The translations under genes and the position numbers were made by a program. Below, in pieces: positions 26,476 to 35,592 of a stretch of 64,000 nt of DNA (positions are counted from its first letter, which is position 1; every line of letters begins with the position of its first letter). The notes under the pieces were generated by a model, which saw nothing but the letters and a program-made list of their open reading frames with translations, searched no databases and had not been told where the DNA came from. Source of the stretch: Lysinibacillus_B sp042920265 (lineage in GTDB: Bacteria; Bacillota; Bacilli; Bacillales_A; Planococcaceae); the NCBI RefSeq assembly GCF_042920265.1, contig NZ_JBDQZI010000002.1, forward strand, positions 310,001-374,000, read 5' to 3'.

Positions 26476-27789
26476 TTAATGCATTCGACTCGGTAACCAT
26501 GTGACAAGCTGAGGGAATAAAATGAGTATGGCAATGATGATAATGGAGCTAATAACGGCAAATACAGTCGATACCCTAAACAACCGTTCAATGGAAATAC
26601 CCGTCACACTGCCTACTACATATACACTTAAACCGACAGGAGGCGTTAACATCCCAATGGTACAAACGATTGTGAGTGCAATACCAAACCATAATGGATC
26701 TGTCTGAATCACATCTAAAATCGGTGTTAAAATTGGCACAGTCATTAAAATAACGGCTACACTTTCGATAAACATAAAGAGGATAAAGTAGAAAATCATA
26801 ATTAAAACTAAAATCAGCACAGGCTGATCGATAATTGGTTGCAGTAAATCAATAATTTTACGGGGTACGAGCGATAATGAAATGAAGCGTCCAAACAAAG
26901 AAGCGCCAACTACAATGAACATCGCCATGACCGTAATTTTCACTGTTTCGACTAATGCGGTATTCATAAAAGCCCAATTTACCTTTCTCAGTAATAAGGC
27001 CATCACAAAAGCGAGGGAAGCGCCAACCGCACCCGCTTCAGTTGGTGAAAAAATCCCTAAATAAATTCCACCAAAGATGGCTACGCCCATACTTGTGCCA
27101 AGCATTGCCACAATGACATACCGAGAAACAGGTACAGCCTCTTCAAATTGCTCCTGCTCCTCATTAGTTGCACTCATTTCCTTTTGATAAATCTTCAAAT
27201 ACACAAGGGTAATCAGAGAAAATATGAGCATGAGCAAAATGCCTGGTATTAAAGCAGCCGTAAAAAGTTGCCCAATCGAAATTTGGGCGACTACTCCGTA
27301 TAAAATTAAAATTACACTCGGTGGAATGATAGCTGAGAGCGACCCTGCACAAGCAGCAATTGTTCCCGCTAATTCAGGGGAATAGCCGCGTTTCCTTAGC
27401 TCAGGTACAGCAATTTGTGCAAGGGCAGCAGATGTCGCCGTTCCAGAACCTGATACGCCCCCTAATAGCCCTCCTAGAAAAATCGTCATTATGCCAAGGG
27501 GACCTGGTTTTCCTCTCGACAATCGGTAAAGTAGCCCATATAAATCTTTGACAATACCAGATTGGATAATAAATTGCGCCATTAAAATGTACATGGGAAT
27601 CGTTGTTAAGGAATAGACCGCCACCCGGTTAAACGGTTCATTTTGCAGAAATCCTTTTAATAAATCCATGCCACCGATTAAGTAAATCCCGATGATCCCT
27701 ACCACAAACATTAACGAGCTAATATAATGTCCGACGAGCAGTAAATAAATGAAAAGCACAAAACATATTAGAATGACGATATTTTCCAT
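26476..27789 (-). CDS. TRAP transporter large permease (DctM type)
   Basis: About 437 residues with 12 hydrophobic helices. The conserved helical hairpin GGVSGSGTATSAALAQIAVPEL and the later SPTEAGAVGA segment are family hallmarks. It carries the transport path of a TRAP system for an organic acid. GGAGGTG sits 6 bases before the ATG at 27789, so the longer frame to 27804 is not preferred. A 132-bp gap with a stem-loop separates it from the binding protein gene. Confidence 0.9.
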   Translation of the reverse strand: MENIVILICFVLFIYLLLVGHYISSLMFVVGIIGIYLIGGMDLLKGFLQNEPFNRVAVYSLTTIPMYILMAQFIIQSGIVKDLYGLLYRLSRGKPGPLGIMTIFLGGLLGGVSGSGTATSAALAQIAVPELRKRGYSPELAGTIAACAGSLSAIIPPSVILILYGVVAQISIGQLFTAALIPGILLMLIFSLITLVYLKIYQKEMSATNEEQEQFEEAVPVSRYVIVAMLGTSMGVAIFGGIYLGIFSPTEAGAVGASLAFVMALLLRKVNWAFMNTALVETVKITVMAMFIVVGASLFGRFISLSLVPRKIIDLLQPIIDQPVLILVLIMIFYFILFMFIESVAVILMTVPILTPILDVIQTDPLWFGIALTIVCTIGMLTPPVGLSVYVVGSVTGISIERLFRVSTVFAVISSIIIIAILILFPQLVTWLPSRMH

Positions 27790-27792
27790 CAC

Positions 27793-27862
27793 TATCACCT
27801 CCATGGAAGGAAGGGGTAAAAATTTTCAGCACACACCCTTCCATCCTTCATCATGATTCATT
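27793..27862 (-). promoter_or_regulatory. Stem-loop before the dctM ribosome site
   Basis: On the minus strand ATGGAAGGGTGT can pair with ACCCCTTCC or CCTTCCAT just before GGAGGTG. No T tract follows, so it is not a terminator. It may stabilise the binding protein transcript end or tune translation of dctM; this is inference. Confidence 0.35.
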
Positions 27863-27921
27863 AAGAACTATTGCTCTTGCAGTGTTCGTAACGGTTCCGC
27901 CAGACGGCTTGTATTGAGCAA

Positions 27922-29076
27922 TTATAAATCCATAATCTCTTGTGGAAGTGTTGCACCTACTTTTACTAGCTCATCTCTCCAAAGTAACGCCATTTCTTTT
28001 CCTGCATGACCTTGTGCTTCTAGATTACTAATCCACTGTGTCCAAGAATTCACAATGGCTTCCTCAATTAATGATTTTACTTCTGGATTTACATCATCAA
28101 ATTCGATAATTTTCCCGCCTTTTGCAATATTAGAGTCAATATTTTGTTGTGTTTCGCTCTTCGTTAATGTGGCACCACCAGCTGCTGCTTCCAGTGCACG
28201 CTTTTGGAAAATTTCTTGTACTTCTGGCGTTAGCTTATTCCACGTAGATTCCGTCATCGCTGTATGTCCTACAAAATGCCCGAAGTTCGCCCCTGTAATT
28301 GTATATTTAATGACTTCGTCTAAGCCAAATGCAATCCAGTCCGGTGCATTGTAAAGTATACCGTCTAATGCATTACGACTTAGTGCATCATAAGCATCTG
28401 AAATTGGGAGTGATTGCCCCGTAATCCCTAATTCCTTCGATAAAATTTCATGTACACGTGATGCCGTACGAATGCGAATTGATTGCGTGAAATCGCTTAC
28501 ACTTTCAAAGTTAGTTTTCGTCGTAGAGAATACATATGGCTCTGTCGGTGGGTTAGCAAATGCGACTAATCCTTTATCGCCAAACTCTAGCTCATAATAC
28601 GTTTTGCCGTCTTTAATTGCGCGGTCACTGCTCATAACATTCGCAAATGCCTTCTGCGCAATTTCTGCATCCGAAGAAAGGAGCGGCAACATCACTGCTT
28701 CTGTATACGGAAAGCGTGCTGGGTCATATGGCGGCATAAGTGTTAAGGCAATATCGATTTGACCTGATAATAATGCATCATACTCGTTACCAAGCTCTAC
28801 TAATTCACCTGCATTAAATACATCAAATGTAATTTGATCGTTTGTATCTGCTGCTACCGCATCCGTTAATGGCTTAAACATACCGCGATACCAAAAGTGC
28901 TTATCTGGTACCCCTGAGGATGCACGGAATTTTAATTTTTCCTGCGTTGTTGCAGCGGCATCATTATCGCCAGATACAGGTTCCATATTTTCTGTAGATT
29001 CATTTGTTGTACCTCCACATGCGACTAATACAAGGACTAAAAGCAATAAACCAAACAACATGAAAGATTTTTTCAT
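27922..29076 (-). CDS. TRAP transporter substrate-binding lipoprotein (DctP type)
   Basis: A 384-residue exported protein. The signal peptide ends in the lipobox LVAC (Cys at about 20), so it is lipid-anchored outside the membrane. The DctP domain has the conserved QSIRIRTASRVHEILSKELG region with the Arg that usually binds the carboxylate of the ligand, and GQSLPISDAYDALSRNALDG. It supplies the DctQ/DctM permease. The ligand is unknown but should be a carboxylate, given the acyl-CoA ligase in the same unit. Confidence 0.9.
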   Translation of the reverse strand: MKKSFMLFGLLLLVLVLVACGGTTNESTENMEPVSGDNDAAATTQEKLKFRASSGVPDKHFWYRGMFKPLTDAVAADTNDQITFDVFNAGELVELGNEYDALLSGQIDIALTLMPPYDPARFPYTEAVMLPLLSSDAEIAQKAFANVMSSDRAIKDGKTYYELEFGDKGLVAFANPPTEPYVFSTTKTNFESVSDFTQSIRIRTASRVHEILSKELGITGQSLPISDAYDALSRNALDGILYNAPDWIAFGLDEVIKYTITGANFGHFVGHTAMTESTWNKLTPEVQEIFQKRALEAAAGGATLTKSETQQNIDSNIAKGGKIIEFDDVNPEVKSLIEEAIVNSWTQWISNLEAQGHAGKEMALLWRDELVKVGATLPQEIMDL

Positions 29077-29098
29077 TGTATTCCCCCCGATATATTTT

Positions 29099-29689
29099 CT
29101 ATTTCAGAATTTTCAGAATATATTTGACGAATAAATCCGTAATCTCATCGTACGCGAGACGCCCACGTGACCTTACCCACTGTTGTACCCAATTTAAACC
29201 ACCTAATATAAATTGCCTTGAAATGATTGGCTCTTGTACCGTAAATTCACCACTCCCCACGCCTCTTTTAATAATTTCATCAAATAAGCCTGCATAATGT
29301 CTTCGCAACTGTAAAACGGGCTCCAAATACTCTGCCTTATATGCTTTCTGAGGCTCAATAATGAGGTTGAAGCTTTCCTTTTCATGAAGAGCATAGTGCA
29401 TGTGGATTTGAATCATTTTGGTTAGCGTCTCTTCTGCTGATTTTATTCTTTCATCTTGTAAGCAATCCTCATGTTCTTTCACAGCCTTGCTTAATACGAA
29501 GTTATGACATTGAAAGATTAGGTCATCTTTATTTTTAAAATAATAGTAAAGAGACCCTTTTGTCATAAGTAATCCCGCTGCAATTTCCTCCATGGTCGTT
29601 CCTTCATAGCCCTTCTTATTGACAATGGCTAATGCAGATTTTAAAATCTCTTCCCTTTTTTTCTGAGCTCTTTTTTCACTTATTCGCAT
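29099..29689 (-). CDS. TetR-family transcriptional regulator
   Basis: A 196-residue regulator. The N-terminal helix-turn-helix reads TTMEEIAAGLLMTKGSLYYYFKNKDDL, typical of TetR members that sense acyl-CoA or fatty acids (FadR/YsiA-like). The C-terminal ligand domain has no close recognisable match. It sits between an acyl-CoA dehydrogenase and the TRAP genes with gaps of 10-22 bp, so it probably represses this catabolic unit. Confidence 0.87.
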   Translation of the reverse strand: MRISEKRAQKKREEILKSALAIVNKKGYEGTTMEEIAAGLLMTKGSLYYYFKNKDDLIFQCHNFVLSKAVKEHEDCLQDERIKSAEETLTKMIQIHMHYALHEKESFNLIIEPQKAYKAEYLEPVLQLRRHYAGLFDEIIKRGVGSGEFTVQEPIISRQFILGGLNWVQQWVRSRGRLAYDEITDLFVKYILKILK

Positions 29690-29699
29690 GACTACACCT

Positions 29700-30848
29700 C
29701 TAATCCAGCAATTTCTTCGCGATAATGCCTTTCATGACCTCGGTTGTGCCTGCGTAAATGGATGTCACGGGCATATCACGGTATCTCCTTGCAATCTCGT
29801 ATTCTTCCATATAGCCATATCCTCCATGTAGCTGCAGGCACTCTGCTGCCACTCTCTTCGCCATTTCGCTAATCCACCATTTGGCCATGGACACTTCTTT
29901 CACAATTTCTTCTTTTTGTATATGTTTTTGCACTAGCTGATTGATATAACTACGCCCTAGCTCAATTTCCGTTGCCATTTCAGCAATTTTAAAGCGTGTA
30001 TTTTGGAAGTCTGCAATGCGACTACCAAATGCTTGGCGTTCTTTGACATACTGGATCGTTAGCTTCAGTATTTCTTCTGCTTCTACCATCACCTGTAACG
30101 CAACAAGCAGCCGCTCTTGCTGGAGCTTGTCCATTAAGTAATAAAAGCCTTTGCCCTCTTGTCCTATGAGATTGCTGACTGGTACTTTGGCATCCTCAAA
30201 GATTAGCTCCGCTGTATCACCGCTATGCATCCCGATTTTTTCGAGTTGCTTTCCTCGTTTAAATCCCGGTGTATCCGATTCTACAACAAGTAAGCTAATG
30301 CCCCTATACGCCGGCTTCGCATCTGGGTCTGTCTTACAAACAACGACGATAAAATCCGCTTTCCCCCCATTTGTAATGAAGGTTTTCGAGCCATTTAAAA
30401 TGTAGTAATCGCCCTGTTGTTTGGCGACCGTTTTTACACCTGCCAAGTCTGACCCCGCACCCGGCTCTGTCATCGCAATCGCGCTAATCAATTGCCCCGC
30501 TACGCTTTTTGGTAACCACTTCTTTTTTTGTTCCGCTGTGCCATAATCCGCGATGTAAGGACAGACGATATCCGCATGTAGCGAAATGCCACTCGATACG
30601 CCAACGCCAACTTTCTCTAGCTCCTCTGTTAAAATAGCGGAATAACTGAAATCTACCCCTAAACCGCCATACTGTTCCTCTACCCACGGCATTAAAAAAC
30701 CATGTTCTCCGAGCTTCTCCCAAAAAGCACGTGGAATATCTCGCTGTTCCTCCCACTCTTTAAAATAAGGAAACGCCTCTTTCTCTAGCATTTTTCGAAG
30801 CGCCTTTCGAAACTCTCGTTGCTCTGTATTCATATCAAATAACTCCAT
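29700..30848 (-). CDS. Acyl-CoA dehydrogenase (second copy)
   Basis: A 382-residue FAD-dependent dehydrogenase forming an enoyl-CoA. Marks are AMTEPGAGSDLAG (substrate/FAD loop), ITNGGKAD, and the C-terminal LHGGYGYMEEYEIARRYRD. The position that holds the base in medium-chain enzymes reads YAGTTE, while a Glu is present in QQERLL, matching the base of the long-chain/isovaleryl type. It is closely similar to the dehydrogenase at 31163, implying duplication. It would start the TetR-TRAP transcript. Confidence 0.9.
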   Translation of the reverse strand: MELFDMNTEQREFRKALRKMLEKEAFPYFKEWEEQRDIPRAFWEKLGEHGFLMPWVEEQYGGLGVDFSYSAILTEELEKVGVGVSSGISLHADIVCPYIADYGTAEQKKKWLPKSVAGQLISAIAMTEPGAGSDLAGVKTVAKQQGDYYILNGSKTFITNGGKADFIVVVCKTDPDAKPAYRGISLLVVESDTPGFKRGKQLEKIGMHSGDTAELIFEDAKVPVSNLIGQEGKGFYYLMDKLQQERLLVALQVMVEAEEILKLTIQYVKERQAFGSRIADFQNTRFKIAEMATEIELGRSYINQLVQKHIQKEEIVKEVSMAKWWISEMAKRVAAECLQLHGGYGYMEEYEIARRYRDMPVTSIYAGTTEVMKGIIAKKLLD

Positions 30849-30900
30849 CTGTCACTCTCCCTTTTAACAGTACATTTCCCGTAGAAAACTATGATGACAA

Positions 30901-30935
30901 TCATAATTTGAACTATGGTTAAAATTTGAACTGCA
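30901..30935 (-). promoter_or_regulatory. Direct repeat upstream of the acyl-CoA dehydrogenase
   Basis: AATTTGAACT occurs at 30905 and 30923, 18 bp apart, 57-84 bp before the start codon of the 30848 gene. It could be a regulator site, but TetR sites are usually palindromic, so this is weak. Confidence 0.3.
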
Positions 30936-31057
30936 TTTAATTTTTAATATATATGTAAGAATGCATGCTCACATGTTACATCAACGAAAAAAACTTTACG
31001 CAACATTCGACAAAGTGATTGACATATACGCCTCGTAAAATAGTCTGTAGAATTAAT

Positions 31058-31086
31058 ATAGCTCGCTCTAAAATAGAGCGAGCTAT
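31058..31086 (-). terminator. Stem-loop after the first acyl-CoA dehydrogenase
   Basis: A 13-bp perfect stem ATAGCTCGCTCTA/TAGAGCGAGCTAT surrounds an AAA loop. The T tract on the minus strand is poor (ATTAATT), so termination may be partial. Confidence 0.6.
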
Positions 31087-31089
31087 GTG

Positions 31090-31157
31090 GTACCGCCTTT
31101 GTACCGTCGTAGTACCACCTTTGTACCACCTTCGTACCAGGTACTACGCTGGTACCC
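31090..31157. repeat. 11-bp phased GTACC array, locus 2
   Basis: Cores start at 31090, 31101, 31112, 31123, 31134, 31141 and 31152. The unit is 11 bp with the same single 7-bp slip near the gene-proximal end as at locus 1. It lies between the stop codon at 31163 and the hairpin at 31058. Confidence 0.9.
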
Positions 31158-31162
31158 CCATC

Positions 31163-32308
31163 TCACAACCCCATATTCTTCGCAATAATTTGTTTCATGA
31201 TTTCATTCGTGCCGGCATAAATGGAACCGACTGCGACATCGCGGTATCTTCTCGCAATCTCGTATTCTTCCATATAGCCGTAGCCACCATGAAGCTGCAT
31301 GCATTCCACTGCCACATTTTGTGCTAAATCGGTCATCCACCACTTCGCCATCGATACTTCCGTCACGATATCCTTCCCCGTCATATGATCCTGAATAAGC
31401 CGATCGACAAATGTTTCCCCGATCGTAATATTCGTCGCCATTTCTGCGAGTTTGAACTGTGTGTTTTGGAATTTGCTAATTGGTTTCCCAAAAGCGGTAC
31501 GTTGCTTCACATAGTCCACCGTCATATCGAGCATGCGCTTCATTTCTGCTCCCGTTCCAATCGCTAAAATTAAGCGCTCTTGCTGTAGTTTTTGCATTAA
31601 ATAGTAAAAGCCCATGCCCTCTTGCCCAATCAAGTTTTCCTTTGGCACCACCACATTATCAAAAATCAGCTCCGATGTATCGTTTGCATGTTGTCCTACT
31701 TTCTGCAGCTTATGCCCTTTTGTAAATCCTGGCGTTCCTGCCTCCACGGCGATTAAGCTAATCCCTTTATGAATCGGCTGTGCCTGTGGATCAGTAATAC
31801 AAACGACTAACACTAAATCCGCTGAATAGCCATTTGTAATAAACGTCTTTTCTCCATTGATGAGATAATGGTCGCCGTCTTTCACCGCCGTCGTCTTCAC
31901 ACCTGCTAAATCTGACCCGGCGCCTGGCTCTGTCATCGCAATCGCTGAAATAATCTCGCCACTGACGGCTTTCGGGAGCCATCTTTCCTTTTGCTCCTCA
32001 GACCCAAAATCTTGAATATACGGCATCACAATATCATTATGCAGCCCCACACCGCCTAGCCCTGCGCCAATTGTAGACAGCTCCTCATTAATAATAACGG
32101 AATAAGCAAAATCCGCCTCCGCGCCACCATACTTCTCCGCTGCCCACGGACAAAGAAATCCGTGCTTTCCTGCCTCTAACCAAAAGGACCGTGGCACTTG
32201 CTTGTCCTGCTCCCACTGTTCAAAATATGGTGCCGCATGCTGGGCCAGAAACTGACGAAAAGCCTTGCGGAAAATATGATGCTCTTCCAATAAATACGGT
32301 TTACTCAT
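31163..32308 (-). CDS. Acyl-CoA dehydrogenase (first copy)
   Basis: A 381-residue FAD enzyme, a paralogue of the one at 29700. It has AMTEPGAGSDLAG, ITNGYSADL, QQERLI (probable base Glu) and LHGGYGYMEEYEIARRYRD, with YAGTNE near the end. It follows the metallo-beta-lactamase-fold gene by 12 bp and forms a two-gene unit. Both dehydrogenases may act on different intermediates of the same acid, or one may be specialised. Confidence 0.9.
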   Translation of the reverse strand: MSKPYLLEEHHIFRKAFRQFLAQHAAPYFEQWEQDKQVPRSFWLEAGKHGFLCPWAAEKYGGAEADFAYSVIINEELSTIGAGLGGVGLHNDIVMPYIQDFGSEEQKERWLPKAVSGEIISAIAMTEPGAGSDLAGVKTTAVKDGDHYLINGEKTFITNGYSADLVLVVCITDPQAQPIHKGISLIAVEAGTPGFTKGHKLQKVGQHANDTSELIFDNVVVPKENLIGQEGMGFYYLMQKLQQERLILAIGTGAEMKRMLDMTVDYVKQRTAFGKPISKFQNTQFKLAEMATNITIGETFVDRLIQDHMTGKDIVTEVSMAKWWMTDLAQNVAVECMQLHGGYGYMEEYEIARRYRDVAVGSIYAGTNEIMKQIIAKNMGL

Positions 32309-32320
32309 CTACACTCCCCC

Positions 32321-33256
32321 TTACCTTGCTTGATAATACCAAACACCCTTTTCGCAGCTCTTTTGGCATTGTTTTTGATGATACAAATATTCTAAATGGG
32401 CAATTGTTTCACCAATTGCAAAGCGGTACTCATGAGCTGTCAGCACTTGACTAAATAGCTGTGCATTTGCTTCAAAAATAGAGACCGGGTGTTGAATGAC
32501 TTCATATGTTTGCGCTAAACGCTCCTTGTGATGCGCGATTAATTGCTCAATTCGTTCATTCCCACGGCGAAATGGTTGTCCATGCGAAGGAATGATTCGG
32601 TCCACATCGAGTGCGCGTATTTTCTCCAGTGAGGCAAAATACGACCCTAAAGGATTTTCTTCCCCCTCAAACCAGTACGAAATGTTCGGTGAAATATGCG
32701 GCAAAATATGATCCGTCGAAAAAAGAATGCTTTGTTCTTCATTAAATAACGTGATTAACCCGTCTGAATGACCGGGTGTGATGAGCACTTCATATTCATA
32801 CTTGCCAAACGGAATGACTTGTCCCTCTTCCAAGTATTGATTCACCACAGGATACGGTTGAACGAAGCTTTCGCCCTCCACTGTGAACGTGTCAGAGAAC
32901 GTGGCATCATGAAAACCAAACGTATAAGACGTCTGTTTCATCCTTTCCGTGAACGCCGGTTGCCAAAAGGACAAGCCTTGCTGTGCTTCGATTTCGGTCA
33001 TCCAAACAGACGCATTTGTCAACTGTTGCAGCGTGCCCGCATAGCCAAAATGGTCTGGATGATGGTGGGTAATCAACATATCGCCTATTTCACGTGCTTC
33101 AATAATCGGTGCCCACAGCTTTGCGGTCTGTTCCGTATTTAATCCCGCATCGATGATAGTCCAACCATTTGCTCCTTCTGCGATAAAACCATTCACATGA
33201 TTTAAACGATATGGTAATGGTATTGTTACTTGCTGCACCCCTAGCTCTTGCAACAT
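32321..33256 (-). CDS. Metallo-beta-lactamase-fold hydrolase
   Basis: About 311 residues. The zinc motif HHHPDHFG, the later His in TPGHSDG and the metal-bridging Asp in FSTDHILPH are present. The order matches glyoxalase II-like thioester or ester hydrolases. In this context it could hydrolyse an acyl-CoA or lactone intermediate; this is inference. GGGGG sits 7 bases before the ATG at 33256, so the longer frame from a GTG at 33274 is not preferred. Confidence 0.85.
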   Translation of the reverse strand: MLQELGVQQVTIPLPYRLNHVNGFIAEGANGWTIIDAGLNTEQTAKLWAPIIEAREIGDMLITHHHPDHFGYAGTLQQLTNASVWMTEIEAQQGLSFWQPAFTERMKQTSYTFGFHDATFSDTFTVEGESFVQPYPVVNQYLEEGQVIPFGKYEYEVLITPGHSDGLITLFNEEQSILFSTDHILPHISPNISYWFEGEENPLGSYFASLEKIRALDVDRIIPSHGQPFRRGNERIEQLIAHHKERLAQTYEVIQHPVSIFEANAQLFSQVLTAHEYRFAIGETIAHLEYLYHQKQCQKSCEKGVWYYQAR

Positions 33257-33373
33257 ATACAATCCCCCTTTCACAATGATTATCTATTTTCCCTACTAGA
33301 CTTTATATGTTTCAAATACCGGATGGATGATTCCTACATCACCACTTCCCATCATGAGCACAAAAAAGGGACA

Positions 33374-33411
33374 GAAAAAAAGCGCCTGAACAAATTCATG
33401 TTCAAACGCTT
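33374..33411 (-). terminator. Terminator of the metallopeptidase-like lipoprotein gene
   Basis: On the minus strand AGCGTTTGAACA pairs with TGTTCAGGCGCT around a 6-base loop and is followed by T7. Confidence 0.88.
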
Positions 33412-33416
33412 TCGTA

Positions 33417-34433
33417 TTACTCGACAACAATCCGATCCATCCACGTAGCAGCACGACCTAACATTTCCGCACGTAGCTCTATTAGATTTTCATATTGATA
33501 GAAGAATCGAATTTTTTCTTCCACCAATGTGTCACCAGCTGGATAGGCCGTTAACACAAAATGCGCAAATGTCTCTGCGAAATCCTCGACAATCGTTGTC
33601 TCCGCGTATTCCGTTACATAATGATCCTCTGTGTACGCTGCCTTACCATCTGCATAAAACTGATGATAGAAATCCGCAATATACGCATCATCAAAATAAC
33701 AATACTCTTCAATTAAAGAGGTTTCACAAGCCTCTGAATAATAATCGACTTCCGTCTCACGCAATGACAGCAAATGCGCAAATTCGTGAATATACGTCAC
33801 CATGGATTCAGATGCGTATTCTTGATGCTCATTGTTAATACCGAGCGTCCATTGAGAAGCCGCTGTTTCGTCATGTATATATACATGCGCTAAACGGTCA
33901 CCACTTTGAAATACTTCAAAGCGGTCCATCTCTGGTCTCGCATGCTCCGGAATAATCCAAGCATAGCTATACCAAAGCCCTGCATGATACTCCATTGTCT
34001 CATCATCGATATTGGCATCTGCATACAGTTCCTCTGTTTCGAGATCTACCTCATACACCGCAATCGTATCTAACCCGTCAAATGGCTCTGGCACGGACTC
34101 CTCATACACGAGCGAACCGTACTCCTCCTCCAGCACCGACACAAGCTCGTCGCCCCACTCAACACAGCCTTCTGGGTCATCACATGCCACCACAAGCGAA
34201 CATACATCGTCCTCCTCGATATACACCTCGCCCTCTTTACAGCCATCTCCAACCAGGTCGACCATTTCAAGCTCCTCATCTACATAGTTAGCAGCATCCT
34301 CTGTTTGCGTACTCGCTGTTTCAACCTGTACCTTGCTCGTTTCCTCTTCCTCTAACCATTCATCGCCACATGCCCCGAGCATTAGCGCGAACACGAGTAA
34401 CCAGATCCCTCTCGCAATCTTCAAAAAACGCAC
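33417..34433 (-). CDS. Putative zinc metallopeptidase-like lipoprotein
   Basis: A 338-residue exported protein. The signal peptide ends at the lipobox LGAC (Cys at about 22). Residues 25-130 are extremely rich in Glu and Asp and probably disordered. The C-terminal half has HEFAH in MVTYIHEFAHLLSL and, ~70 residues later, EDFAETFAHF, a His-Glu-x2-His plus downstream Glu arrangement of gluzincin-type peptidases. Four cysteines in the acidic region (GDGC, DDVC, VVAC, EGC) may form disulfides. No family is recognised and no partner is adjacent; proteolytic activity is inferred from the motif. Confidence 0.65.
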   Translation of the reverse strand: MRFLKIARGIWLLVFALMLGACGDEWLEEEETSKVQVETASTQTEDAANYVDEELEMVDLVGDGCKEGEVYIEEDDVCSLVVACDDPEGCVEWGDELVSVLEEEYGSLVYEESVPEPFDGLDTIAVYEVDLETEELYADANIDDETMEYHAGLWYSYAWIIPEHARPEMDRFEVFQSGDRLAHVYIHDETAASQWTLGINNEHQEYASESMVTYIHEFAHLLSLRETEVDYYSEACETSLIEEYCYFDDAYIADFYHQFYADGKAAYTEDHYVTEYAETTIVEDFAETFAHFVLTAYPAGDTLVEEKIRFFYQYENLIELRAEMLGRAATWMDRIVVE

Positions 34434-34517
34434 ACCTTTCTACCATATAATAGCTAGACAATACCAGATGAAGGTTAAAAATAGGTAAAATCAGGAGAGG
34501 AAATGATTAGTTTTACA

Positions 34518-34552
34518 AAAATAAAGCGTCAATCCTTCTTGGATCAACGCCA
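34518..34552 (-). terminator. Terminator of the secreted 34562 gene
   Basis: GCGTTGATCC/GGATTGACGC stem with a 5-base loop is followed on the minus strand by TTTATTTTT. Confidence 0.82.
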
Positions 34553-34561
34553 TCATTCGTT

Positions 34562-35317
34562 TTAAAACATTGAGTTAGCAATTAGCAGCAAATCCTCTAC
34601 GGTAATCGTTTGTTTTACTGTAGCATGTACGCTGACTGAATACGTAAAATCATGATGTTGAAACACCAACTGAGGAATAGCAGCATTCGAGTGATACAAT
34701 ACTTGGCGACCATTTTCCAACGTATACAATTGATTACCCTCGCCTTCGAGTGCCTCCTCAGCATTCGGTACGATCTTCACCTGGAACGATTGATTAGTAT
34801 CCGCATTTTGATAGGTTAGCACTAGCATATCTTTTTCTATATTTCCTTCAACATGCGTAATCGTAAAAGGAAATTCAGATGCTTTTAGTATCTTCGTTTT
34901 ATGCTTCGCTTCATATTCTTTTATGATTGCTCCCTCATTCATAAACGGATTCGCTCCATCATAAACAACTCGAATGTCGGTTATTTTTTCTTGATTCGTT
35001 GTCACTTCCCAAATAAAAGCGATTCTTTCAGCGATATTTTCGCCATCGTCAAAATATGCAATGACAACTCTCATCTGTTCTGTAGGCGAAGGCAAACCTG
35101 AAAAACGCTTGATCGATGTAACCTCCCTAATCTCAGGGATTTTAGTGTCAGCAGCTACATAAGACATAGCCCGCTTTTCATCCTTTTTCACTAACGCCAT
35201 CATAAAATCACTCACTACATCATCACTATTAGGTTTTGCCATGACAGATTGAATCGGTAAAAGTAGCAACGTGAAAACAGTTAACAGAATCGATAGTTTT
35301 TTCATTTTCATCACCAT
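34562..35317 (-). CDS. Secreted hypothetical protein
   Basis: About 247-251 residues with a clear signal peptide (KKLSILLTVFTLLLLPIQSVMAKP) and no lipobox. The mature part is mixed alpha/beta, with a start (SDDVVSDFMMALVKKDEKRAMSYVAADT) like the NTF2-like/DUF4878-type fold. Three in-frame ATGs (35317, 35311, 35305) are possible; none has a strong ribosome site. The function is unknown. Confidence 0.6.
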   Translation of the reverse strand: MVMKMKKLSILLTVFTLLLLPIQSVMAKPNSDDVVSDFMMALVKKDEKRAMSYVAADTKIPEIREVTSIKRFSGLPSPTEQMRVVIAYFDDGENIAERIAFIWEVTTNQEKITDIRVVYDGANPFMNEGAIIKEYEAKHKTKILKASEFPFTITHVEGNIEKDMLVLTYQNADTNQSFQVKIVPNAEEALEGEGNQLYTLENGRQVLYHSNAAIPQLVFQHHDFTYSVSVHATVKQTITVEDLLLIANSMF

Positions 35318-35428
35318 GGTTATTTTTCCACGGGTGATAGGTTTTATCCCTTTACTTCATCTCAAATAAAAATCTCAAGCATAAATCCTTCTCTCCTGTA
35401 CACATTAGTTGCGAGGAGGTGAACAGAC

Positions 35429-35587
35429 ATGGCGAAAAAAGAAAAAACAAGCTTCAAAAAGAAAAAGCAAGACGTTCATCCTAAAAAGAAGCAGCGCGAG
35501 GAATATTCAGCGGAGTTTAACCAAGTGATTCACAATAATGTGCAACAGCCACACTACGAAAAACAACAACAACATAATAACGAATAA
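35429..35587 (+). CDS. Small lysine-rich hypothetical protein (52 residues)
   Basis: The ATG at 35429 follows a strong GAGGAGGTG site. The product starts MAKKEKTSFKKKKQD and has a basic first half and a Gln/His/Asn-rich end (YEKQQQHNNE). It is highly charged and probably disordered or nucleic-acid binding. The strong ribosome site makes it likely real. It converges on the gene at 35663 and is followed after 5 bp by the GTACC array. Confidence 0.6.
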   Translation: MAKKEKTSFKKKKQDVHPKKKQREEYSAEFNQVIHNNVQQPHYEKQQQHNNE

Positions 35588-35592
35588 CAATC

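Noticed and set aside
33995..34291. Plus-strand frames opposite the acidic lipoprotein
   Set aside because: Proline/serine-rich shadow of Glu/Asp codons on the other strand; no ribosome site.
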